DNA of 64,000 bases from Amyelois transitella. Its lineage: Eukaryota; Arthropoda; Insecta; Lepidoptera; Pyralidae. The stretch covers positions 2,418,001 through 2,482,000 of the forward strand of contig NC_083531.1 of the NCBI RefSeq assembly GCF_032362555.1, given 5' to 3'. Of the stretch, positions 56,201 to 64,000 are shown piece by piece; the stretch's first letter is position 1, and each line of letters starts with the position of its first letter. The position numbers and the translations under genes were made by a program. Under the pieces are notes generated by a model. It saw only the letters and a list, made by a program, of their open reading frames with translations. It was not told the origin of the DNA and did not search any database.

Positions 56201-57089
56201 TGGGAGTTTTCGATTATACAAAACATAACTACTTAGTTACCTAATAACTAAAATGAAACTAACCTTAAAAGAATTCCCCACGTTTCCAACTTGGCTGCGC
56301 GCGCTCTACTGAAAAAACAACACATTTCCTGCTATACCTTATAAAGGGTTTCATACATACATACATACATATGGTCACGTCTATATCCCTTGCGGGGTAG
56401 ACAGAGCCAACAGTATTGAAAAGACTGAATGGCCACGTTCAGCTATTTGGCTTAACGATACAATTGAGATTCAACTAGTGACAGGTTGCTAGCCCATCGC
56501 CTAAAAAAGAATCCCAAGTTTGTAAGCCTATCCCTTAGTCGCCTTTTACTACATCCATGGGAAAGAGATGGAGTGGTCCTATTCTTTTTTGTATTGGTGC
56601 CGGGAACCACACTGCACCACGGCAAAGGGTTTCACTATATATATATAGTCCATTTATTTAGGTCAAATAGCTGAACGTGGCCTATCAGTATTTTCAAGAC
56701 TGTTGGCTCTGTCTATCCCGCAAGGGAAATAGACGTGATTATGTGAATGTACGTAAGTATGTATGTATGTTACTACAAAAACAGTAACAATATGACATAT
56801 TTTTTCGTGGAAAAATACATTTTTAAATTAATTTAAAGCTTTAAGCGGAAAAAATTAAATGTACCTAATAAGTATTAACAGATTTTATAAAAACACGAGA
56901 GCGCTCGCGTTTAAAGAAAAATCCCGTTACTTACGTAAATTTTCACAACAAAAAAACGAATTTGCTATTCTTAAAACTAGGTACCGAACAATAACTCACC
57001 TTTAGCAATAATTCGTCACCATAAACGACTACGATATATAAACTTAATGTTACTAATAGGAATAAAAATTTATCTCTCAGAGTCGACAT
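50239..57089 (-). CDS. DH-PBAN: Diapause hormone / pheromone biosynthesis activating neuropeptide precursor
   Basis: Seven exons: 57000-57089, 55086-55183, 53882-53970, 52492-52533, 51335-51470, 50914-50984 and 50239-50288. Intron phases are 0, 2, 1, 1, 2, 1, all GT-AG. They join to 191 residues; the silk moth precursor has 192. Order: signal peptide ([16 protein letters not shown]); diapause hormone with [11 protein letters not shown]; spacer [16 protein letters not shown]; alpha-like FFTPRPGR; beta-like [10 protein letters not shown]; a PBAN-like peptide from [12 protein letters not shown] to [10 protein letters not shown]; tail [13 protein letters not shown]. Gly-Arg or Gly-Lys-Arg gives C-terminal amides. 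In known moths the gene is expressed in the suboesophageal ganglion; the peptides signal through G-protein-coupled receptors to control diapause and pheromone synthesis. Odd: no gamma peptide is found, and the alpha peptide ends PRP, not PRL. Confidence 0.95.
50475..50645 (-). repeat. S4 interspersed repeat
   Basis: 'acattggttgacgtcaaata' to 'atatgcactgcagcattttc', in the last DH-PBAN intron. Confidence 0.8.
50718..50875 (-). repeat. S1 SINE, 5' part
   Basis: 'gagatactaattcaacgata' to B box 'gggattcgaacccgg' and 'accgctgcgcca'. Confidence 0.85.
50914..50984 (-). CDS. DH-PBAN: DH-PBAN exon 6: C-terminus of the PBAN-like peptide
   Basis: After a good acceptor (tttaatttgtttaacag) it encodes [20 protein letters not shown] and then ELV. 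Only one FXPRL-Gly-Arg is present, where silk moth has PBAN and gamma-SGNP in tandem. Confidence 0.9.
51027..51245 (-). repeat. S2 interspersed repeat
   Basis: 'cacgtccatatcaattgcgg' to 'gggaaatagatggagtaggt', between DH-PBAN exons 5 and 6. Confidence 0.8.
51335..51470 (-). CDS. DH-PBAN: DH-PBAN exon 5: alpha- and beta-like peptides and start of PBAN
   Basis: Contains FFTPRPGR, a dibasic-rich linker (DPRRR), [13 protein letters not shown] and [13 protein letters not shown]. The exon breaks inside PBAN, as I recall for other moth DH-PBAN genes. The alpha peptide's last residue is Pro where Leu is expected. Confidence 0.93.
51505..51660 (+). repeat. Non-LTR retrotransposon 3' scrap
   Basis: 'gtcaaaagtacccgaaaccg', 'gaagcgaaggaagtgtgcag', 'aaagaggcgtgattttatg'. 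Confidence 0.8.
51695..52140. repeat. Two S2 copies, forward then reverse
   Basis: Forward 3' half 51695-51828 ending in (ATGT)n; reverse near full-length copy 51861-52140 ending 'gctgggaaccacacgtcac'. Confidence 0.85.
52222..52465 (+). repeat. S1 tRNA-derived SINE
   Basis: Full length; A box 'ctctgtggcgcagtgg', tail 'cccgtatatatttattt'; ends about 25 bp before the donor side of DH-PBAN exon 4. Confidence 0.9.
52721..53104. repeat. S2 copy followed by a reverse retrotransposon scrap
   Basis: S2 forward 52721-52985; then 'ttcgttagtctgtcctcatc' to 'gacatgtccaaaccatctca' (53020-53104), the complement of the RWFGHVERM coding segment. Confidence 0.8.
53297..53720. repeat. Rearranged S2 cluster with a local triplication
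   Basis: Reverse S2 (53297-53436) meets forward S2 at a perfect palindrome around 'ttgttagatggactaacaa'. The forward block 'tagatggactaacaacctgt' plus 'cactatttgaat' is then repeated three times at about 49-bp spacing (53434-53545). A last reverse S2 piece ends at 53720. Confidence 0.88.
54008..54303. repeat. Retrotransposon 3' scraps, forward then reverse
   Basis: Forward 54008-54092 ('agagttatgaatgtggatga') and reverse 54121-54303 ('gaggggtaggcagagactac' to 'accaggacgtccttaatt'). Confidence 0.8.
54350..54422 (-). repeat. S2 fragment
   Basis: 'gacaggttgctagcccgtcg' to 'cagcttatctcttagtc'. Confidence 0.75.
54478..54770 (+). repeat. S5 interspersed repeat
   Basis: 'agaggagcccggggtatgcc' and 'ccatggttacacattcagtt' pair with 17306-17530; continues 'taaagggaagatcttcggcg'. 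Confidence 0.65.
54925..55060 (+). repeat. S4 interspersed repeat
   Basis: 'gaaaatgctgcagtgtagtt' to 'ttaagtgatacctcataaac', in DH-PBAN intron 2. Confidence 0.75.
55086..55183 (-). CDS. DH-PBAN: DH-PBAN exon 2: diapause hormone peptide
   Basis: Reads [16 protein letters not shown] and then [16 protein letters not shown]. The WFGPRL end followed by Gly-Lys-Arg is the diapause-hormone signature. Acceptor 'ttttttttag', donor AGAG|GTAATA; phase 0 in, 2 out. Confidence 0.95.
55690..55915 (+). repeat. S4 repeat and adjoining repeat
   Basis: 'cttgctgcagtgtagtttgt' to 'gtggtaccttgtatccaatt', then 'aatccgtgaaatctatgctt', which also occurs inverted near 36140. Confidence 0.7.
56352..56772. repeat. 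S2 reverse copy plus forward half
   Basis: Reverse full-length copy 56352-56621 and forward 3' half 56659-56772, in DH-PBAN intron 1. Confidence 0.85.
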
Positions 57090-57150
57090 TTTTAGTCCAA
57101 GTGTCGCTGGTAATTTTTATACACTGGAAAACTAAGGGTGAATCCGGGAA

Positions 57151-57156
57151 TTTATA
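57151..57156 (-). promoter_or_regulatory. Candidate TATA box of DH-PBAN
   Basis: 'actataaatt' on the minus strand, 62-67 nt upstream of the ATG, which would leave a 5' UTR of about 35 nt. A second, closer TATAAAA (57115-57121) would leave almost none. An octamer-like ATGCTAAT lies at 57177-57184. Confidence 0.4.
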
Positions 57157-57243
57157 GTAAACTTGATCGGAATTGTATGCTAATGAGTGGGGAGATTCGG
57201 GTAAAATGGAACGTTGCGATGTGTTCTTATCTAAATAGTTACA

Positions 57244-57478
57244 TATAGTCACGTCTTTATCGATTGCGGGATAGACAGAGCCAACAGTCTAAAAAGACTG
57301 ATAGGCCACGTTCAGCTATTGGAATTGATGATAGAATTTAGGTTCAAATAGAGACAGGTTGCTAGCCCATCGCCTAAAAGAATACCAAGTCTTATAAAGA
57401 CTATCCATTAGTCGCTTTTAACAACATCCACGGGTAAGAGATGGATCGGTCCTATTCCTTTTTTTTGTTGGTGCATTT
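57244..57478 (-). repeat. S2 interspersed repeat
   Basis: 'tagtcacgtctttatcgatt' to 'ttttgttggtgca'; same S2 subtype as at 19102-19258. Confidence 0.85.
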
Positions 57479-57725
57479 AAATATATAAAAGCGAAGAACA
57501 TACTTACTTCGAGGCTAACTCTTTATTTATTTATGATTCACTCAGTCACCGATCACGAAATCTTAAAACTAGACCAATTAGTGTATTTTGGCGGGAAGGT
57601 AGATTATAAGTAGGAGACGTGTATCAAGATACGATTTTTGGAAATTCCATTCCTTATTGTATATAACTTACTACCTGATATCAGCCGCTGTTTTACAGTT
57701 AAAATCTAGAATTGGAATTTGGGAT
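57479..57725. repeat. S6 repeat block
   Basis: Second copy of 19259-19483 with 'gtgtatcaagatacgatttt' and 'gatatcagccgctgttttac'; contains an S1 scrap 'acttcgaggctaact'. Confidence 0.7.
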
Positions 57726-57895
57726 ATATGTTACTTAGGTATGTGGTGGAGGATTTCTCAAAATTCCCGCGGGAAATTGAAATAGTGTTATTATTAAAAT
57801 GTACGCGGGCGGAGACGCTGGTTTCCTGTTGATAGTAAATAATTATATAATAGTAACGTACATACAAATAATCAAGTCTTTATACACATTTTTTT

Positions 57896-58164
57896 TGTGC
57901 CGTGTGATTCCCGGCACCATTACAAAAAAGAATAGGACCACTCCATCTCTTTTCCACGGATGTCGTAAAAGGCGACTAAGGGATAGGATAATAAACTTGG
58001 GATTCCTCTTTTAGGCGATGGGCCAGCAACCTGTCACTATTTGAATCTCAATTCTATCTCAAAGCCAATAAGCTGAACGTGGCCTATCAGTCTTTTCAAG
58101 ACTGGTGGCTCTGTCTACCCCGCTAGGGATATAGACGTGATCATATGTATGTATGTATGTATGG
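57896..58164 (+). repeat. S2 interspersed repeat
   Basis: Full length, 'gtgccgtgtgattcccggca' to 'catatgtatgtatgtatg'. Confidence 0.88.
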
Positions 58165-58430
58165 ACAAACATATACACATACAAATAATCAAGTCTTTAT
58201 ACATTATTACAGAAAACATTATTTTTTTTAAAACAGATTATGTACATTCTACCCCGACGTTCCCTAGACTTAAAAAGATTTAGATACAAATTGATACAAA
58301 TGTTCCCGTTGGATTCTTTGTTTTTTTTTTAAATAGATCTGTTTCGTGTCGCACTGTTAATGAAATAATAAGAATCTGTAGACTGGTGATCATTGTGAGT
58401 ACATAATTAAATCGGGAATCGTCTCAATCG

Positions 58431-58678
58431 TGCCGTGTGGTTCCCGGCATCAATGGAAAAAAGAACAGGACCACTCAATCTTTTTTCCAGGGATGTTGTG
58501 AAAGGCGACTAAGAGATAGGCTTATAAACTTGGGATTTCTCTTTTAGGCTAGCAGCAGACTATTTGAATCTCAATTCTATCATTAAGCCAAGCAGCTGAA
58601 CGTGGCCTTTCAGTCTTTTGATGACTGCTGGCTCTGTCTACCCCGCAAGGGACGTGAATATATGTTATGTTATGTAAC
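58431..58678 (+). repeat. S2 interspersed repeat
   Basis: 'gtgccgtgtggttcccggca' to 'gcaagggacgtgaatatatg', with a small internal deletion. Confidence 0.85.
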
Positions 58679-58828
58679 GTCTGAGTTAGAACTGTGTATA
58701 AACTTTGATATAGGTTTATGAGATAATAGAAATGGCGTATTATAATTGCAATTCCTAAGATACTTGATTTTGTTTAAAATAAATAATTTAGGTTCGATAT
58801 TTTTATAGTTGGGTAGTTAAACGTGTGT

Positions 58829-59035
58829 GTGCCGTGTGGTTCCCGGCACCAATACAAAAAAGAATAGGACCACTCCATCTCTTTCCCATGGATGTCGTAA
58901 AAGACGACTAAGGGATAGGCTTAAAAACTAGGGATTATTTTTAAGGCGATGGGTTAGCAACCTGTCGCTATTTGAATCTCAATTCTGTCATTAGGTAAGC
59001 CACACTGAACGTGGCTTTTTTAGTCTTTTCAAGAA
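58829..59035 (+). repeat. S2 interspersed repeat, 3'-truncated
   Basis: 'gtgccgtgtggttcccggca' to 'tttttagtcttttcaag', joined to S4. Confidence 0.85.
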
Positions 59036-59036
59036 T

Positions 59037-59232
59037 ATAATAGATTTATTTTCAAAATTCGATACATAAGGTATCATTTATTGACGTCAACATTACTTAC
59101 GTCAACATTCATAAATACTTAATATATAAACTACTATAAAAAAAATAATATCTTAAGTCTAATATATAATACCGCTTCCAAAGCGTATAATGTGTAGAAG
59201 AAGCTGCCGAACAAACTACACTGCAGCTTTTT
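59037..59232 (-). repeat. S4 interspersed repeat
   Basis: 'aaggtatcatttattgacgt' to 'aacaaactacactgcagctt'. Confidence 0.75.
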
Positions 59233-59523
59233 ACCGGATGTCAATTGTCAATTATGTTTGTACATAAATCTTTTCTAGAATTTAAATCGTGACCGTTTAG
59301 AAAAAAATTTTGAAACCAAATTGTGTGTAAGAGATGAAAACATGTTTGTATAGGAGTTGCTACTTACAAACGGTTAATACTTGATATAGGACGTCAATTT
59401 GGTGCTAGCCTTACGACAGGATATAAGCAATAATAGGATGAGTTTATGCGAGAATGGAACAAGAAGTTAATGTACTCTCGCCTTAAGAATAGGTCTACCT
59501 TAAACATACAATCACGTCTATAT

Positions 59524-59780
59524 GTGGCTCCCGGCACCAATAGATAAAATTATAGGACCACTCCATCTCTTTCCTATTGATGTCGTTAGAAGCGACTATC
59601 CCTTAGGATAAGCTAATAAACTTAGGATTCTTTTTTAGACGATGGTCTAGCAACCTGTCACTATTTGAATCTCAATTCTATCTTAAAGCCAAATAGCTGA
59701 ACGTGGCCTATCAGTCTTTACAAGACTGTTGGCTCTATCTACCCCGCAAGGGATATAGATGTAATTATATGTATGTATGT
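59524..59780 (+). repeat. S2 interspersed repeat
   Basis: 'gtggctcccggcaccaatag' to 'gtaattatatgtatgtatgt'; (TATG)n again near 59821. Confidence 0.85.
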
Positions 59781-60753
59781 GTACTAGTTCCATTTTTACT
59801 ACGCTTTTATTAGCTTGGGTTGTATGTATGTATGTATGTATGTATGTAACGGAATCTTTGAGCTTAATTTTCACTGGTTTCTAAACGTCTGATCAACTTG
59901 GAACTTTGCACACGTATCAAGGACCGATGACAATGCAATATTTTGATAAGAGTTTCTCATTATCCTTATTAAAACTGCCAGGATTAATAAATTCATTTTT
60001 AAATCCTTCGTAGGAGAGTAAAAGAGACAGAGATAGCGCCAGTGCCAGTAATCTATATACAATAAACCGAGAAGTTCTGACGTATAACGAGTCCAAAAAG
60101 AGATGTAATATAAAGTTACTATTAACCTGAGGCTTTTTTATTTCATCGCATCGCTCCATTTAGAATTACCATTAGAAACAATAGTAGAATTAGTAGAATA
60201 TTTTAAAACAATAAAAAATATATAAGTAATAAAACAAAATTAATAAATGAAAATTGAACAACTAAATTTACAATAATACAAGAATAAAATTACTACCTAC
60301 AGAACTTTGCGATATTTAATACGTATTTAACATATTAATGCAATTCTTGAATTAACATTAGGTATCTTTTGCCTATTTATAATAGCAACACTGTAATACT
60401 CGTTTGGAAAATGAGTGACAGTTTATTTACTTTAAATAAGTTTTGAATTCGATTCGAACACCTGTAAACTTTCTTTCTGTTTTTTTTTTTTACCGGTACC
60501 TGTGTATTTATTTGCACTTTGTTTTGTGCTGATAACTTGTCGTTATTTGGAGTTTGGAATCTTCCGTTGAGTCGAGCTTTGTTCTTCCGGATATTCGTGT
60601 GATTTTATCATGACTGACGTCTGACTGTGTTCACTGTGTTGTGCAGATATTTTGAGATAGGACTCCTGTAAAAAGTACCTGATTATTTGAGATAGGACTC
60701 CCAAATTTGTGTTTGTTTTTGTGAAAGACAGATTTTACAACAAAAGTGCCACG
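59781..60753. other. Gene-free AT-rich stretch upstream of the THAP-like exon
   Basis: 59870-60160 contains 'acttggaactttgcacacgt', which looks repeat-derived; 60160-60420 is featureless. The 300 bp before the ATG may hold the promoter, but I see no clear core element. Confidence 0.45.
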
Positions 60754-60802
60754 ATGTCTTCAGATAAACATTGTTGCGTTCCTGGTTGTAAAGGAGGTGG
60801 AG
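60754..60802 (+). CDS. Candidate first exon of a THAP-domain protein
   Basis: MSSDKHCCVPGCKGGG followed by G|GTATGT, phase 1. The C-x4-C opening right after the start Met is the first half of the C2CH THAP zinc finger, a DNA-binding domain of chromatin factors and P-element-like transposases. The Trp, Cys-His pair and the rest of the domain are not found downstream within the window, so the gene is partial or an orphan fragment. Confidence 0.45.
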
Positions 60803-61385
60803 GTATGTTTGAAATATTTTTGTTCCTGTATCAATCTGCCTCTTAATCTTGTGGTTTGATTCCTGGCAAGGCCACAATCGAAAATTATTATCATTGCTGG
60901 ATAGTCAAAAATATTATTAACAGTGATTTTTCCCTATAAAATTCTTTTCAACTGGGTTTAACAATCATCATTATGAGAATATAATGAGATTTAATCCAAT
61001 CAGGCCACGTATAACTTTAAGAAAGTTAATTGTGAAAACCTCCGGCGATGGGCGCATGGTTGCGAATGTCTTTTCTAGTAAGATAGTAGTTATACTAGAA
61101 GTGTTAACTTCCAAAAAATAATCGTATAAAGAAACTAAAAAACTACGCTTTTATTGCTAATCGAACTAAAAAATAGAAAATAAAAATTAATGACAAAGGA
61201 ATTATAAAACAGTAGTAGCAAGTCTAACAATCAGTTATAGTCAATTACCTCCGATTAAAATTATAACAAAATTAAATTTATAAACAAAACAATTTAAATC
61301 AGAGAAAAAAGCGTGCGTTTTTTAGTTTTTTTTAAACTATTATTTTTACATAATTTGCTCAATTCCATCATTTAACCATATAGAC
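60803..61385. other. AT-rich stretch, no feature seen
   Basis: No exon continuing the THAP-like frame and no recognised repeat. Confidence 0.45.
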
Positions 61386-61570
61386 TATAGAGGCCGCCCG
61401 CGACTTCGTCCGCGTGGAATACCGCGGGAAATTTCTGGGTCTTCAGCTATTTACATACCAAATTTCACCGTAATCGGTTCAGTAGTTTTTGCGTGAAAGA
61501 GTAACAAACATCTATACTGACATCCTGACATACTCACAAACTTTCACATTTATAATATTAGTAGGATTGA
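61386..61570 (+). repeat. S3-type interspersed repeat
   Basis: 'gaggccgcccgcgacttcgt' to 'ataatattagtaggat', closest to 8828-9017. Confidence 0.8.
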
Positions 61571-61797
61571 CTCTGTCTACCTCGTAAGTAAAGACGTGAC
61601 TATATGTATGTAGTAACGAGAAGAGAACAATATTCTTCTTTCGCTACCAAACTTGATTGATATGAATTGAAATGTTTTTGTATTGAAACAGTAAGTTAAT
61701 TAAGACCGTCCTGTTAAACAAGAATTAACGTGTTAATTGTTAAGCTATTTGTATTAATTAAAATACTATTTTTACCTTAATTAAACCATGCTGGTTT

Positions 61798-62056
61798 AAT
61801 ACAAACATATGGTCACGTCTATATCCCTTGGGGTAGACAGAGCCAACAGTCTTGAAAAGACTGAATGGCCACGTTCAGCTATTTGGTTTAATGATAGAAT
61901 TGATATTCAAATAGTGACAGGTTGCTAGCCCATCGCCTAAAAAAGAATCCCAAGATTGTAAGCCTATCCCTTAGTCGCCTTTTACGACATCCATAGGAAA
62001 GACATGGAGTGGTCCTATTCTTTTTTTTGTATTGGTGCCGGGAACCACACGGCACG
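61798..62056 (-). repeat. S2 interspersed repeat
   Basis: Full reverse copy, 'atggtcacgtctatatccct' to 'gggaaccacacggcacg'. The following 62057-62500 shows nothing recognised. Confidence 0.88.
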
Positions 62057-62504
62057 AATGGTTTAATAGTGATAATAGAAAAAAAGGTTCCTTGTTGCAT
62101 AACTACAAACAGTTCAATGCGTAAGCATATAGTGTCAATTTCATCTTGTTAATATGTAGTTTCATTCTAACTCAGTCATATTCGCATCTCAACGAAATGT
62201 GTAAGTGAATTTAATTTGAGTTTAAAGAACTATATTTCCTCACAAAGTATTAACAATTCACTTACTGAGAAACTTACAATATACATAAGTATAGCAAGAC
62301 GCTCGCTGTCTTGCTAAAACTTTGTCTTGTCTTTGTAAAACAAAAATTAAAATAAGGAACTAAGTATGTAGGGTAGGAGTAAAAAAATCTGCGTCGACTG
62401 CTAGAATGCGCATTTATCATTATCATTAAAAAATACGGTGGAAATGTGAGCGTTAAGGAGTAAAATCAGTGTGAAATTAGTGATAGAATAACAGCGTTAT
62501 AAGG

Positions 62505-62580
62505 GAATGTGAAAGAAGATGTAGTGACAGGAATAGAAAAGGGAATGCTTGGATGGTTTGGTCGTGATGCAGAAAAGAAA
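62505..62580 (+). repeat. Non-LTR retrotransposon 3' scrap
   Basis: 'gtgaaagaagatgtagtgac' and 'atgcttggatggtttggtcg'; an S1 copy follows. Confidence 0.75.
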
Positions 62581-62806
62581 GTTAAGCTTGTCTGTGACAT
62601 TGGAGGTCTCGGGTTCGAATCCCGGCCAGGGCATGATGAGAAAAGAACTGTCTCTGATTGGTTTGGGTCGTGGATGTTTATCTATATAAGTATTTATTAT
62701 AAAACATGATATCGTTGAGTTAGTATCTCGTTACACAAGTCTCAAAGAACTTACTTCGAGGCTAAATCAATCAGTGTAATTTGTCCCGTATATATTTATT
62801 TATTTA
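62581..62806 (+). repeat. S1 SINE lacking its A box
   Basis: 'cttgtctgtgacattggagg', B box 'gggttcgaatcccgg', tail 'tatatttatttatttaa'. Confidence 0.85.
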
Positions 62807-62867
62807 ATTAGACGAGGTAGTTGTAAAAGTGTGTGTGAGAATTTACGAAAGGGAATCTCTAGGGAAC

Positions 62868-63252
62868 GTACCTTGATCAAATCAGGGATGTTCTGGTAAA
62901 AATGTCAGGTCATGAGAATCATAAAACAGATATCATGCCGCTACCGCCAGGCTCAGGAAGAAGGGCTGGCCGAAAAGATCATGGCTGGACGTCGCAAAAG
63001 ATGACATGCGAGCCAATGGACTGAAATCCAAGGACGCCGAAAACCGGACCAAGTGGAGAGAGAAGTCGGAAGGCGGACCCCGGGCACCGGAACTTCTGTG
63101 GAGGGTGCAACCGGGAACTCGAGAGATGAGAATCATAAACCAACGAGTGTGCATAAAGAGAATGATGATTATGTATGAGAAGTATGCAAGGATCGTGAGC
63201 CGTTGAAAGATGTAGTTTCTTCCCAGCTCTACTTGAAAGAGGAATGATTTTA
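62868..63252 (+). repeat. Retrotransposon 3' remnants of two kinds
   Basis: Starts like the 37491 element ('gtaccttgatcaaatcaggg'). It then holds a different frame (DDMRANGLKSKDAENRTKWR), also typical of a non-LTR C-terminus, before returning to the first type at 63170. Confidence 0.65.
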
Positions 63253-63448
63253 TCCCAATTCCAATCAATATTATTAATGCGAAAGTGAGTTTGCTTGTCA
63301 CCTCTTCTTCTTTGTTCGTTATCTGCTGGACTCTCTTGAAATATTGCGTATTTATAATTAAGATAGAGAATTACATAGGATATTTTGCATCTTGGTAAAT
63401 CAGTTCTTTTGCGATAAGCCCGTATTCTTTTGTAGGCGTCGCTAAATT

Positions 63449-63603
63449 CGCGTTTTTACATACATACATACAAAAATGACGCCTCTTTACGGAGGGGTAG
63501 GCAGAGACTACCTCTTTTCACTTGCCACGATCTCTGCATACTTCCTTCGCTTCATCCACATTAATAACTCTCTTCATGCTAGCTCGGCGGTTTCGGGTAC
63601 TTA
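63449..63603 (-). repeat. Non-LTR retrotransposon 3' scrap
   Basis: 'gaggggtaggcagagactac' to 'tagctcggcggtttcgggta'. Confidence 0.8.
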
Positions 63604-63686
63604 ATTCGCGCTTTTAGGTGGCGCTAATCAGATCGGGCGAAGCTGCTTTTAAAAGCTATATAAATAACTCTGCAAAATTGTTACAG

Positions 63687-64000
63687 GGTCTTCACTTATT
63701 CTCCTATCCGTATGTTTATACGCCAACGGCCAAGTGGTTCCCGAGCATGAAAACCCCGCCATATCTCTCAACCATGACATTACTGTACATGCCAAACACT
63801 TCAGAAAAATAGTCCAAGACTTCGTGACTTCCAATCAGAACACAACGGAAGAACAATCCCAGAATATATCTAAAGTTTTAGACGAGTTTTTCAAAAGACT
63901 CGCGGTTGATTTGAACGATGTTTTAATGAGCGATAAAGAATGGGTGCAGATGGAGAAAATAGAAGATGGTTTTATGGATGAGAAGTTTGATGAGATAAAG
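63687..64000 (+). CDS. Partial exon of a secreted protein, runs off the right edge
   Basis: After 'ttgttacag' (phase 1 entry) an open frame continues to the window end, 104 codons. It begins SSLILLSVCLYANGQVVPEH, the rest of a signal peptide with likely cleavage after ANG. A helical, acidic chain with HFRKIVQDFV, FFKRLAVDLNDVL and EWVQMEKIED follows. The exon with the start Met is not identified. An intron inside the signal peptide also occurs in the two secreted-protein genes at 41079 and 49600. No family recognised. Confidence 0.6.

Noticed and set aside
56275-56320. A 42-45-nt exon between 'ttttttcag' and GTTAGT in DH-PBAN intron 1
   Set aside because: It does not fit the phase 0 join between the signal-peptide exon and the diapause-hormone exon, and the known precursor has nothing there.

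Overview
The window is nuclear DNA of a moth or butterfly (Lepidoptera). The best evidence is a complete seven-exon diapause hormone / pheromone biosynthesis activating neuropeptide (DH-PBAN) gene at 50239-57089 (minus). The AT-rich, intron-rich, SINE-packed sequence agrees. Most genes here are split into short exons, so the structures below were assembled from splice sites, intron phase and protein-family motifs; none has transcript support.

Layout. 1-8203 is a satellite array of monomers of about 173 bp that reverses orientation near 4497. 10405-13714 (minus) is an Artemis/SNM1-type metallo-beta-lactamase nuclease in four exons. 15711-25320 (plus) is an unrecognised seven-exon gene in which each of five introns falls between two C-x2-C-x11-12-H-x5-H zinc fingers; one exon is split by a MITE. 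25496-29465 is a complete hAT transposon with an 857-residue transposase and perfect 8-bp target duplications. 33118-39485 (plus) holds a secreted two-domain Kazal-like gene with triplicated mini-exons and a hAT-type MITE. 41079-46287 (plus) is a five-exon gene for a secreted protein, with an apparently intact mariner (43356-44429, minus) in its second intron. 48115-49600 (minus) encodes another secreted protein of unknown function. DH-PBAN follows. 60754-60802 looks like a first THAP exon, and 63687-64000 is a partial exon of a secreted protein running off the right edge.

Between and inside the genes is a dense layer of interspersed repeats. I label them S1 (tRNA-derived SINE), S2 (about 260 bp, ending in an ATGT-rich tail, close to 40 pieces), S3 (the 'cttcgtccgcg' repeat ending in 'ataatattagta'), S4 (a 'tgacgtca'-containing repeat), S5, S6 and 3' scraps of non-LTR retrotransposons. 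These names are local to this annotation.

Working together: DH-PBAN supplies amidated FXPRL-type hormones and Artemis is a DNA end-processing nuclease. The three complete secreted-protein genes between 33 and 50 kb form a neighbourhood of probably fast-evolving secreted products. The zinc-finger gene looks like a nucleic-acid-binding protein built by exon duplication. No operon-like logic applies.
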